DNA of 64,000 nt from positions 6,791,501 through 6,855,500 of the forward strand of contig NZ_CP041656.2 in NCBI RefSeq assembly GCF_007290395.2. Direction: 5' to 3'. Position 1 is the first letter of the stretch. Each line of letters starts with the position of its first letter. The DNA is from Bradyrhizobium cosmicum. GTDB lineage: Bacteria > Pseudomonadota > Alphaproteobacteria > Rhizobiales > Xanthobacteraceae. This document shows positions 1 through 7,870 of the stretch, piece by piece. Made by a program: the position numbers and the translations under genes. Under the pieces are notes generated by a model. That model was not told the origin of the DNA, did no database searches, and saw only the letters and a list, made by a program, of their open reading frames with translations.

Positions 1-740
1 GCCGCGGTCGGGACGTCCTTGTCCTGGCCGGTATAGGTGTTCGCGGGAATGATCGTCGAGATGAAGGGCGGACCGATCTTGTCGACGGTCTCCTTCGGCA
101 CCGCGACCACCGTGATCGAGCTCGAGCTGGAGAGATCCTTCAGCGAGGCGACGCCAAGGCCGGCCGATTGCAGGGTCGCTCCCAGCTGGCGGTTCTTCAT
201 GAGGTCGACCGATTCGGCGAACGGCAGATATTCGACCTTGCCGAGGTCCTTGTAAGTCATGCCGGCGGCCGCCAAGATCGCGCGGGAATTGAGCTCGGTG
301 CCCGATTTGGGCGCGCCGACCGACAGGCTCTTGCCCTTGAGGTCCGCGAGCGTCTTGATGCCGGACTCGGCGGTCGCGACGATCTGAATGTAGTTCGGAT
401 AGATCGCGCCGATGGTCCTGAGCTTGTCGAGCTTGGTCTTGAAGCCCGCCTCCTCGTCGCCCTCCCAGGCCGCTTTCAGCGAGTCGCCCAGCGTGAACGC
501 CAGCTCGCCGCGGCCCTGCTGGAGCAGGATCAGGTTCTCGACCGACGCCTTGGTGGCCTGCACCTGCGTCTTCACGTTCGGAATCTTGTCGCCGTAGATC
601 TTCCCGATCGCGACCCCGAGCGGGTAGTAGACGCCGGAGGTCCCCCCGGTCAGCACGTTGATGAAGGATTGCGCGTGCGCGCAAGGTGCCGACGCCGCCA
701 GAGCAAGAGCCGCGGCCACGCCAAGAATCGTCCGTTTCAT
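1..740 (-). CDS. TAXI-family TRAP transporter solute-binding protein, C-terminus cut by window edge
   Basis: This encodes a periplasmic binding protein of the TAXI type, the substrate receptor of a TRAP transporter. The N-terminus is a Sec signal peptide (MKRTILGVAAALALAASA, with AHA before the mature protein), followed by the family-typical opening INVLTGGTSGVYYPLG. Further on come ADLKGKSLSVGAPKSGTELN and VEYLPFAESVDLMKN, both usual for TAXI proteins. About 246 residues are visible and the reading frame is open at base 1, so roughly the last 70 residues lie outside. The start at 740 is the only ATG ahead of the signal peptide. The membrane subunit is not visible. The family is clear; the substrate cannot be read. 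Confidence 0.9.
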   Translation of the reverse strand, partial: MKRTILGVAAALALAASAPCAHAQSFINVLTGGTSGVYYPLGVAIGKIYGDKIPNVKTQVQATKASVENLILLQQGRGELAFTLGDSLKAAWEGDEEAGFKTKLDKLRTIGAIYPNYIQIVATAESGIKTLADLKGKSLSVGAPKSGTELNSRAILAAAGMTYKDLGKVEYLPFAESVDLMKNRQLGATLQSAGLGVASLKDLSSSSSITVVAVPKETVDKIGPPFISTIIPANTYTGQDKDVPTA

Positions 741-921
741 GATTTTGTACTCCCCAAACCGGCGGGGAAGTTGGCCGGATGAGAGGTGCGGGTCAACCCA
801 TCCAAAAGACAAAACAGGACTGCAGTAAACGGCCGATCCGGCTCGACTTTTGGGAACCAGGCGGGGTGCGGCGAGGTGGCGCAGACACGGCATGGGCCGC
901 CGCGCCGTCGCCGGCAAGCCC

Positions 922-1401
922 TCACTGGAACGTCATGTCCAGGCACTTGGAGATGTCGGAACCGAGGCCGGAGGAGATGGTGATGCAGCCGCGGATCTTC
1001 TGCGCGGCCATGTCGGCGGCCCAGATCGAGTAGCCGCCGGGGCCGAAGAACGAGTTGGTGTTCGGCGGCTCGGTCTCGGTCGCGTCGAAATCATACTTGC
1101 CGTCGGCCTCGAAGATGCGCGGCTTCTTGGTGCAGCCGCCGTCGGTCTGGACGTTGATGACTTCTTTGTTGTCGCGGGTCAGCGCCAGCGAGACCTGGCA
1201 GCGGAAATATTCCGAGGTCTTGGTGTTGAACAGATAAGTGTAGGACTTGCAGGTCGCGGTGTTCAGCTTGCCCGGAGCCAGGCCACGGCTGCACGAAATC
1301 CGCTGGTTGTGGCTGAGCTGATAGTCATCGGCCCGGGCGGCCGGCACCAGCGCCGTCAGCAGCAGCGCGGCAGTCCCGCAAACTTTCACGACATGGCTCA
1401 T
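922..1401 (-). CDS. small secreted protein of unknown function
   Basis: The product is about 159 residues with a cleavable Sec signal peptide (MSHVVKVCGTAALLLTALVP, then ARADD). The mature part has six cysteines, enough for several periplasmic disulfides, and no domain I recognise. An ATG at 1401 lies about nine bases after a purine-rich GGTGGGGG; an ATG at 1410 is also possible but abuts that stretch. It is transcribed away from the next gene. The signal peptide is directly visible; nothing about function can be inferred. Confidence 0.7.
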   Translation of the reverse strand: MSHVVKVCGTAALLLTALVPAARADDYQLSHNQRISCSRGLAPGKLNTATCKSYTYLFNTKTSEYFRCQVSLALTRDNKEVINVQTDGGCTKKPRIFEADGKYDFDATETEPPNTNSFFGPGGYSIWAADMAAQKIRGCITISSGLGSDISKCLDMTFQ

Positions 1402-1595
1402 TCGAATCATCCCCCACCAAGATTTTTGTCGAATTGCGTTCTAGACGGAAAGCGGAACATAGTCGCGCGGGGGCGAAGGGAAAATCACAAACTGCTGGCC
1501 AGGACGTGATGCGCTGCGGCGCTTTTGCGAATTGACCCGGAATTGCCGTTCGTGATTTGTTCAAGCCGGGCACCCCAATGACGGGGAGGATGGAT

Positions 1596-1913
1596 ATGGC
1601 ATTTTCAAAAAAGACATTTGCACTTGTTTCGATTGCACTCGCAGCCACGCTCGGCGCATTCGCCGCGCCCGCATGCGCGCAAGCTCCGGCAACGCCGTGG
1701 GAGCTCAAGCCCGACACGGGTTACGCCTATGACAAGGACGGCAAGACCCTGTCCTACAAGATGGGCACCAGCAATGCCGGTGAACTCCTGAAGGGCGCGA
1801 AGAAGGTGCCGAAGGGCACGTTGTTCTTCATCGGCCACAACGGACAGCTCTACATGCGCAGCGGCCCGTATCTCGAAGGCGACGGCAAGTTCAAGTTCGG
1901 GTCGGACCAATAG
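1596..1913 (+). CDS. small secreted protein of unknown function
   Basis: The product is 105 residues with a signal peptide (MAFSKKTFALVSIALAATLG, ending near ACAQA). The mature part is about 75 residues, rich in Lys and Gly, and has no cysteine. Segments such as YKMGTSNAGELLKGAKKVPKGT followed by FFIGHNGQLYMRSG look like a small soluble beta fold. The start at 1596 is preferred over ATGs at 1578 and 1590 because GGGGAGGA ends five bases before it. The gene is convergent with the next one. I do not recognise a named family. Confidence 0.75.
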   Translation: MAFSKKTFALVSIALAATLGAFAAPACAQAPATPWELKPDTGYAYDKDGKTLSYKMGTSNAGELLKGAKKVPKGTLFFIGHNGQLYMRSGPYLEGDGKFKFGSDQ

Positions 1914-2050
1914 GGCGGCGGAGTTGGCGGGGCGACAGCGCTGCCACACTCACGTGTCATCCTCCGCCTTGTGCGCTCTTGCGCACGGAGGCAGACGATC
2001 CAGTATTCCAGAGGCCGTCGTGATCGAATCGAGAGGCCACGACGTACTGG

Positions 2051-2073
2051 ATGCCCCGGTCAAGCCGGGGCAT
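2051..2073. terminator. GC-rich hairpin within an intergenic repeat
   Basis: A perfect 9-bp stem (ATGCCCCGG / CCGGGGCAT) with loop TCAAG sits between two convergent genes. It has no T-run, so if it terminates it is not a classical intrinsic terminator. The surrounding text (GGATGCCCCGG, then GGGGCATGAC) matches the element at 58666-58749 closely, so this is probably one half of the same dispersed repeat. Confidence 0.5.
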
Positions 2074-2102
2074 GACAGCGGAAGATGTGGCAAGGCGAAC
2101 GC

Positions 2103-3344
2103 CTAAAACGCGCCCGCCAATTCCCTTGCACCGGGTTTGCTGCTGTTGCTGTCCATCCGCGTATCCGTGATCGCGAGCAGCTTGGCCACCGTGTTGTGGC
2201 GGATCGCGACCGGGTTGCGCTCGTAGCCGCCGCGCTGGAAGAAGTTCGAGGTCGGCACCTGCTCGCGCATGACCTGCGGCATCGTCACCATGTCGAGGCC
2301 GGTGCCGTCGCCGGTGAGGTTCATCATCTCGAGCTCGGCCGCGGTGAGCGGGCGGGTGTAACCCTTGGCGCGCGCGAACAGCACCGACGTCAGCAGCTTG
2401 TGGGTCTGCAGCATCGGGCCGATGTCGATGTCGAGCACCATCGCATGCATGGCCCAGCCCTGCGCGGTGTTGCCGATCTTTTCATGCTCCGACCAGGTGT
2501 CGGGCACCGACTTCGCATGTGCCACCATCTTCTTCAGAACGGCGAGCTTGTGCTCGAGCGACTGGCGGGCCGGTCCTGAGGTCTGCGCCACCTTGCCCGA
2601 GAGCGCGCGAATGAATTCGTGGCCCTGCTCGGCAAGCAGCTCGACGCTGTTGGTGGTCAAGAGCTGGTTGTAGCCCATCGCGGTCGAGATCGCGCGCTTG
2701 CCGCCATGCTCGATGCCTGCCTGCACGTCATAACTGCCGGTGCCACCGGTCTCGAACGAATAAACCCGCACCGCCTGCTCGCGCGTCAGCCCCGAGGCGA
2801 GCGCATAGCGCGCATAGGCGCGCTTGAACTCGAGCTCGCTGGACGGACGCTGCGGCGTGAACTGATAGAGTTCGCGCGCCGCTTGCAGGAGATCGGCGAC
2901 CACCGGAATCGGCTTTCTGGTCGGACGTTCCGGCGTTTCCTCCGGCTCCGGATTCACCGGTCGCTTCGGCCCGTTGTAGAGAGGTGGATGCTCCAACACG
3001 TAATCATCCAGCGTCACCTGCTGCCCGCTGCGCCGCTTGGCATTGCGGCCTTTCCGCTTCTCCGAGATCTGGCTCCAATAGGCGCCGGCCTCCTCGTCGA
3101 AAGCGGCGCGCGCGGCCTGATATTCCTGCAGCTTGCGGCGATATTCGAGCACCGCCGGCGAGGCGCCCCCGCCTTGCGCAAAGAACTGCGACAGCAGCTG
3201 GGCCTTGGCATCGCGGACGGCCGGCGGCAGCGCGTCGGCCTCGCCGCCGCGCGCGGCGGACGCGAGCAGGAGGAGCGCGATTGGACCCAGCGCCAGAGAA
3301 ACTGCAAAGGAAACTGTCAGGCCATTTCGAATCGATCGATGCAT
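2103..3344 (-). CDS. exported protein with a possible lysozyme-like (transglycosylase) domain
   Basis: The product is 413 residues with an N-terminal hydrophobic signal (residues 8-32), a basic, coiled-looking region (residues 60-115) and a Pro-rich linker near residues 120-150. The C-terminal 230 residues contain VYSFETGGTGSYD followed by AISTAMGYNQLL. That spacing is reminiscent of the catalytic Glu and the later G-x-x-Q motif of soluble lytic transglycosylases. The idea of a murein-active fold is my inference; no other classical motif is obvious. The start at 3344 is the only one that gives the export signal. It is convergent with the upstream small secreted gene. Confidence 0.6.
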   Translation of the reverse strand: MHRSIRNGLTVSFAVSLALGPIALLLLASAARGGEADALPPAVRDAKAQLLSQFFAQGGGASPAVLEYRRKLQEYQAARAAFDEEAGAYWSQISEKRKGRNAKRRSGQQVTLDDYVLEHPPLYNGPKRPVNPEPEETPERPTRKPIPVVADLLQAARELYQFTPQRPSSELEFKRAYARYALASGLTREQAVRVYSFETGGTGSYDVQAGIEHGGKRAISTAMGYNQLLTTNSVELLAEQGHEFIRALSGKVAQTSGPARQSLEHKLAVLKKMVAHAKSVPDTWSEHEKIGNTAQGWAMHAMVLDIDIGPMLQTHKLLTSVLFARAKGYTRPLTAAELEMMNLTGDGTGLDMVTMPQVMREQVPTSNFFQRGGYERNPVAIRHNTVAKLLAITDTRMDSNSSKPGARELAGAF

Positions 3345-3416
3345 GCTGCCCTCTTAGCAGGCATCCGGTAACCGTCACGTTAACGCGCCGTTTACCTCTT
3401 TTTTCGTCTTCTTGCG

Positions 3417-4043
3417 TCACTTCCAGGCGAACACCGGCTGTTCCAGCTCGGTGACGCGCGTGTTCCGCCCCGCGAGGACCTCGCGAAACTGGTAGATCAG
3501 CGCCGCCGTCGGCGCGTGAATCAGACTCATCTGGTGATGGAAGCGGATCACGCGGCGCGCGCTTTCGGGGATGTCGGTGAAATCGAAGGCGTCGTCGTGC
3601 TCGATCGTCGCCAGAGCGATGCGGTGGACCGAAGCGACCTCATCCGGGTTGGGCTTGATCGCGGCACTGTCCGCGGCCCAGACTACCACCGGCGTGATCA
3701 GATAGCCGGAGCGGGTCGGATAATCGTCGAGAAGGCCGAGCACCACATCGGTCGTGAGCTTGAGGCCAAGCTCCTCGTCGAGTTCGCGCAGCGCCGCATC
3801 GACCGGCGTCTCACCGGCATCGCAACGTCCGCCCGGCAGCGCCCACTGGCCGCGATGGGCGCGCAGGTGTGAAGCGCGCTTGGTGAGCAGGAAGGCCGTG
3901 TCGTCCCCGTCATTGGATTCAGTCAGCGCCAGCACCACCGCGGCGCGCTTCAGCGCCGACGGCTCGGCCGCGTCAGGCAGCCGCGCAAAGGCCGCACAGG
4001 CCTCTGCGATATTCCGTCTGGTGGCATCGCCGAAAGCTCTCAT
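3417..4043 (-). CDS. Nudix hydrolase, CoA-pyrophosphatase type
   Basis: The 208-residue protein carries a complete Nudix box (G-x5-E-x7-REL-x-EE-x-GL) in GGRCDAGETPVDAALRELDE and the EELGL that follows. It would coordinate Mg and cleave a nucleoside diphosphate linked to another moiety. The preceding AHRGQWALPGGR and the overall length resemble the CoA-diphosphatase (NudL/YeaB) subgroup, but I cannot see a certain UPF0035 signature, so the substrate is tentative. The ATG at 4043 faces the divergent thioesterase gene 60 bases away, so the two may share a promoter region. Confidence 0.85.
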   Translation of the reverse strand: MRAFGDATRRNIAEACAAFARLPDAAEPSALKRAAVVLALTESNDGDDTAFLLTKRASHLRAHRGQWALPGGRCDAGETPVDAALRELDEELGLKLTTDVVLGLLDDYPTRSGYLITPVVVWAADSAAIKPNPDEVASVHRIALATIEHDDAFDFTDIPESARRVIRFHHQMSLIHAPTAALIYQFREVLAGRNTRVTELEQPVFAWK

Positions 4044-4103
4044 GATGCTTGACTACACCAGGACTGCATCTGATGAAACGAGAAGAGAGATGCGCCTGCA
4101 GGA

Positions 4104-4541
4104 ATGGACGGTGAGATGACGAGCAAGGCCGCCGCAAGGCTGAAATCAGACGGCTGGACGATACTGGAGACCACCGGCTTCCTGCATCTGATCGGCCCGT
4201 TGTGGGAGCGCAAGTTCGACGGCCACTACGAATTCGCACTCGCGACCGAAGACAAGCACCATAATCGCCGCGGCATGGTCCAGGGCGGCGTCATGATGAC
4301 CTTCGCCGACCGCACCTGCGGCATGGCCGCCCGCTACGTCTCGGGCAAGGAGTACCTGGCGACGGTGCAGCTCGACACGCATTTCGTCGAGGCCGGCAAG
4401 ATCGGCGACATCCTGATCTCCCGCCCCCGCGTCGTGCGCACGACGCGCAGCCTGATCTTCATGAGCACGGAGGTCAGCGTGGACGATCGCTGCGTGGTGA
4501 TGGCCAATGGCGTGTTCAAGATCTTGAAGGGGCCGGAGTAG
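4104..4541 (+). CDS. PaaI-type hotdog thioesterase
   Basis: The protein is about 145 residues, the size of a single hotdog fold. The stretch HHNRRGMVQGGVMMTFADRT is the PaaI/thioesterase signature: the helix carrying the catalytic Asp/Glu follows the GG of MVQGG. It would hydrolyse an acyl- or aryl-CoA ester in the cytoplasm. Two ATGs compete (4104 and 4116). Neither has a well spaced ribosome site: AGGA abuts the first and GGTGAG abuts the second. It is divergent from the Nudix gene, which may act on CoA compounds too. Confidence 0.82.
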   Translation: MDGEMTSKAAARLKSDGWTILETTGFLHLIGPLWERKFDGHYEFALATEDKHHNRRGMVQGGVMMTFADRTCGMAARYVSGKEYLATVQLDTHFVEAGKIGDILISRPRVVRTTRSLIFMSTEVSVDDRCVVMANGVFKILKGPE

Positions 4542-4573
4542 TTTTACACCGTTAAGATGCCACTGCCTCTCCG

Positions 4574-4655
4574 CGTCATTGCGAGCGCAGCGAAGCAATC
4601 CAGAAATCTCTCCGCGGATGCATCTCTGGATTGCTTCGCTGCGCTCGCAATGACG
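4574..4655. repeat. intergenic palindrome with perfect 31-bp arms
   Basis: Bases 4574-4604 and 4625-4655 are exact reverse complements, beginning CGTCATTGCGAGCGCAGCG, with a 20-base loop. The element fills the gap between the thioesterase stop and the aldo/keto reductase start. From memory the sequence (CGTCATTGCGAGCG...GAAGCAATCCAG) is a dispersed, possibly mobile palindrome in Bradyrhizobium and Rhodopseudomonas. As RNA it would fold into a very stable hairpin and could act as a terminator or 3' stabiliser. Confidence 0.9.
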
Positions 4656-4703
4656 GAATTAGCTGGCTATGCTGCCGGCTTCGATAGTATCGAGGACCCG
4701 CCC

Positions 4704-5714
4704 ATGCAATACCGCCAGCTCGGCCGCAGCGGCCTGAAAGTGTCGCCGATCTGCCTGGGCACCATGATGTTCGGCGGGCCGACCGATGAGGCCACGTCAA
4801 AGCGGATCATCGCCAAGGCGCTCGACGCCGGCATCAATTTCATCGACACCGCGGACGCCTATTCCAAGGGTGGCTCCGAAGAGGTCGTCGGCCGCGCCAT
4901 CGGCGACAACCGAAACGCCTGGGTGCTCGCCACAAAACTCGCCAACCCCATGGGCAAGGATCCCAATCGCGTCGGGCTGTCGCGGCGCTGGGTGTTGCAG
5001 GCGGCCGACGAGAGCCTGAAGCGGCTCGGTACCGACCACATCGACATCTACTATCTGCACAAGGAAGACCACGCGACCCCGCTGGAAGAGACGGTGCGCG
5101 CAATGGGCGACCTGATCCGCGCCGGCAAGGTGCGCTATTTCGGCGTTTCGAACTACCGCGCCTGGCGCGTCGCCGAGATCTGCAACATCTGCGACCGGCT
5201 CGGTATCGACCGGCCCGCGGTGAGCCAGCCCTACTACAACGCCATGAACCGCATGCCCGAGGTCGAGCATTTTCCGGCCTGCTCCTACTACGGCCTCGGC
5301 ATCGTGCCTTACAGCCCGCTGGCGCGCGGCGTACTCACGGGCAAGTACAAGCCGGACACGGCTCCCGACAAGGAGACGCGCGCGGGCCGCAACGACACCC
5401 GCATGATGCAGACCGAATGGCGGCCGGAATCGCTGCAACTCGCGCAGGAGATCAAGAGCCACGCCGAGAAGAAGGGCATCACCGCCGGCCAGTTCGCGGT
5501 CGGCTGGGTGCTCAACTCTGCTTTCGTCTCGTCGATCGTCGCCGGCCCCCGTACCGAGGAGCAATGGGACGGCTACATCAGTGCGCTCGACTACCGCTTC
5601 ACTGACGACGACGAAGCGTTGATCGACCGGCTGGTCGTACCCGGCCATCCCTCGACACCCGGCTACAACGACCCGGCCTATCCGATCGAGGGCCGCCGCG
5701 CGCGGACGGCGTGA
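4704..5714 (+). CDS. aldo/keto reductase
   Basis: This is a 336-residue NADPH-dependent TIM-barrel oxidoreductase. It opens with MQYRQLGRSGLKVSPICLG, has the catalytic Asp-Tyr pair in IDTADAYSKGGSEEVVG, a Lys in LATKLANPMG, and HIDIYYLHKEDHATPLEET, in which the catalytic His is expected. The C-terminal part (SSIVAGPRTEEQW) is the usual phosphate-binding strand. The frame is open upstream through the 4574-4655 repeat, but 4704 matches the family N-terminus. The TPR gene starts 13 bases after its stop, so the two are probably co-transcribed. The substrate is unknown. Confidence 0.93.
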   Translation: MQYRQLGRSGLKVSPICLGTMMFGGPTDEATSKRIIAKALDAGINFIDTADAYSKGGSEEVVGRAIGDNRNAWVLATKLANPMGKDPNRVGLSRRWVLQAADESLKRLGTDHIDIYYLHKEDHATPLEETVRAMGDLIRAGKVRYFGVSNYRAWRVAEICNICDRLGIDRPAVSQPYYNAMNRMPEVEHFPACSYYGLGIVPYSPLARGVLTGKYKPDTAPDKETRAGRNDTRMMQTEWRPESLQLAQEIKSHAEKKGITAGQFAVGWVLNSAFVSSIVAGPRTEEQWDGYISALDYRFTDDDEALIDRLVVPGHPSTPGYNDPAYPIEGRRARTA

Positions 5715-5727
5715 GACGGAGACGACG

Positions 5728-7041
5728 ATGCCACTCGAAGACCGCTACGGCTTACCGCTCTCCACCTCTTCGGATGACGCAGCATCGGCCTATCGCGAGG
5801 GCGTCGACCTCTTGCTCGCGGGGTGGACCGGCACAGCCGAGACGCTGGAGCGTGCGATTGCTGCCGACCCCGATTTCGCCCTTCCCCATATCGCTCGCGC
5901 CCGCCTGCATGCGTTCTACCAGCAAGGCGATCTTGCCCGAGCCAAGGCGGCAATAGCGCGCGATCTTGTCGCCAAGCGCGGCACCGCGCGCGAGCGCTCG
6001 CATGTCGAGACGCTGGCGCTCGCGATCGAGGGACGGCTGCCGGAGGCCATCGTGGCGACGCTGAAGCACATCGACGCATGGCCGCGCGACGCCGTGGTGC
6101 TGTCACTGCCGCTCGGCGCGTTCGGCCTGTTCGCCTTCTCCGGCAGGGCCGATCACGACCGCGCGCGGCATGAGCTCTGCGAGCGCGTCGCGCGGCATTA
6201 TGGCGAGGACTGGTGGTTCCTCACGATGTCCGGCTGGGCGATGACCGAGAACGGCGACGTCGCGCGCGGCCGCGCCGTCACCGAGCGCGGCTTTGACCTG
6301 CGCCCGGCGAATGCCCACGCCGCGCACGCGGTGCTGCACGCGATGTTCGAGGACGGCTCGATCGAGGCGGCCGATCAGCTCGTCGACGAATGGATTCCGA
6401 CTTACGACCGCGCCGGCATCCTGCACGGTCATATCCGCTGGCACCAGGCGCTGGGCACACTCGAGCATGGCGATGCCGCGCGGGCGCTTGCGATCTATGC
6501 CGACGTGCTCCAGCCAGGGGCGACACAGGCGCCGCCACTGAACATCATCACGGACGGCGCCTCGCTGCTCTGGCGTCTGTCGGCCTACGGCCACGCCGTG
6601 CCGAAGCCGCTCTGGCGCGAGGCCGATGCCGCCGCGCAAAAACTGTTTCCGAAGTCGAGCCTGCCCTTCGCCGACATCCACATGGCGCTGTTCGCCGCGG
6701 CCACGCAGAATCGCGAAGCGCTCGCCGCGCGCCTTGCCGTGATCGAGCAACGCCTCGCTAACGGCAAGCTGCCGGCCGGCCCCGTGGTGCCGGCGATCTG
6801 CCGCGCGCTGGCGGCCTTCGCCGACGACGACTACGCGGCGTGCGTGCGAACCCTCGCACCCGTGCTCGCTGATGTCGCGCGCATCGGCGGTAGCCATGCC
6901 CAGCGCGAGCTGATCGAGGATACTTATCTCGTCGCCCTGATGCGCAGCGGCGAGCTGCCGCGCGCCCGCGCGATGCTGGACGCCCGCCTGCACCGGCGGC
7001 CGTCCCTGCGCGACACGCGCTGGCAGGCGGCGATGGGCTAG
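5728..7041 (+). CDS. tetratricopeptide-repeat protein
   Basis: The 437-residue soluble protein is almost entirely helical and has TPR-like helical pairs, for example DFALPHIARARLHAFYQQGD followed by DLARAKAAIARDLVAKRG. There is no signal peptide and no enzymatic motif. The later repeats are too divergent to count reliably by eye. Proteins of this layout are usually protein-protein adaptors. The start at 5728 has ACGGAG six bases upstream and follows the aldo/keto reductase stop by 13 bases, so they form an operon. Its partner is not evident. Confidence 0.8.
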   Translation: MPLEDRYGLPLSTSSDDAASAYREGVDLLLAGWTGTAETLERAIAADPDFALPHIARARLHAFYQQGDLARAKAAIARDLVAKRGTARERSHVETLALAIEGRLPEAIVATLKHIDAWPRDAVVLSLPLGAFGLFAFSGRADHDRARHELCERVARHYGEDWWFLTMSGWAMTENGDVARGRAVTERGFDLRPANAHAAHAVLHAMFEDGSIEAADQLVDEWIPTYDRAGILHGHIRWHQALGTLEHGDAARALAIYADVLQPGATQAPPLNIITDGASLLWRLSAYGHAVPKPLWREADAAAQKLFPKSSLPFADIHMALFAAATQNREALAARLAVIEQRLANGKLPAGPVVPAICRALAAFADDDYAACVRTLAPVLADVARIGGSHAQRELIEDTYLVALMRSGELPRARAMLDARLHRRPSLRDTRWQAAMG

Positions 7042-7246
7042 CGCTGCCACGAAAAAAACATCGGTCTGGCCGCAAGTGCCTGCTAAGGACGGGTTAGGGC
7101 GATCGGGGGGCGAATCGCCGATGGGTGGCACGGTGGTATTCCAGGCGGGCTTGGCTGAACAAACGGGATCGCAACCAATTTGCGGTTCGATGGTTGTCGG
7201 GCGGAACTTTGCCGCTTCCGTGGCCCTCTGGCATGCGAGCCTGACG

Positions 7247-7825
7247 ATGCGCCTCCGCCGACCGGTTCTGGCCGCCACCCTGATCGCGCTCGCAAGCCCT
7301 TGTTTTGCCGAGACTTCCGCCCCGATCCGGGTCAACAATCCGCCCGCGCCGCAGAATTCCTTCATCGACCTGCTGGCGCTGATGTCCGGCCACTGCAAGA
7401 CGCTGAAGGTGGCAGGGCGTGCGTTCGCCTGCAAGACCGTAGCCTACGCCCATGGCGACAAGGGCCGGGTCAATTTCGCCGTCGCCGTCGACGATCCCAG
7501 CGACGAAAACCACGTCGTCTCGTTCTCCGGCGAGAACGGCAAGCGCGCCGACGACAATTCCTACGAACTGCCGATCGACCGCATGCTGCTCAACTCCAAG
7601 AACCGGCCGAAGATCGACGGCCTGCCGGTGCCGGCGGAGCAGACCTCGACCGGCCTCTGCCGCCAGACCGGCAATTTCGCCGCCAAGAAGGTCAACGACG
7701 TCACCTGCTCCGCGACCGACAGCGAGGGCCGCAGCTACGAGCTGCTGTTCATCTCCGACGGTACGCCCGTGAGCGTGCGCCGCATCAGGCAGTCGTCACC
7801 GTCGATCCAGGATCCTTTCAAGTAG
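7247..7825 (+). CDS. secreted protein of unknown function
   Basis: The product is 192 residues. Placing the start at 7247 gives a good Sec signal peptide (MRLRRPVLAATLIALASPCF, cleaved after FAE); the frame is open further upstream to 7076, but those residues do not look like protein. The mature part begins with a Pro/Asn-rich stretch and has three central cysteines (around GHCKTLKV, AFACKTVAY, TGLCRQTG) plus one near the end (NDVTCSATD). There is no clear ribosome site. It ends at a strong hairpin shared with the convergent oleate hydratase gene. I recognise no family. Confidence 0.65.
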   Translation: MRLRRPVLAATLIALASPCFAETSAPIRVNNPPAPQNSFIDLLALMSGHCKTLKVAGRAFACKTVAYAHGDKGRVNFAVAVDDPSDENHVVSFSGENGKRADDNSYELPIDRMLLNSKNRPKIDGLPVPAEQTSTGLCRQTGNFAAKKVNDVTCSATDSEGRSYELLFISDGTPVSVRRIRQSSPSIQDPFK

Positions 7826-7833
7826 CCCTCCTG

Positions 7834-7859
7834 CCTCTCCCCGTAAGAACGGGGAGAGG
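7834..7859. terminator. 11-bp hairpin between convergent genes
   Basis: CCTCTCCCCGT pairs perfectly with ACGGGGAGAGG around the loop AAGA. It lies between the stops of two convergent genes, 9 bases after one and 11 before the other, so it can serve both. The same CTCTCCCC/GGGGAGAG hairpin recurs twice in the element at 56341-56478, so this is a dispersed repeat doing terminator duty. Confidence 0.7.
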
Positions 7860-7870
7860 GGAGAAGCATT

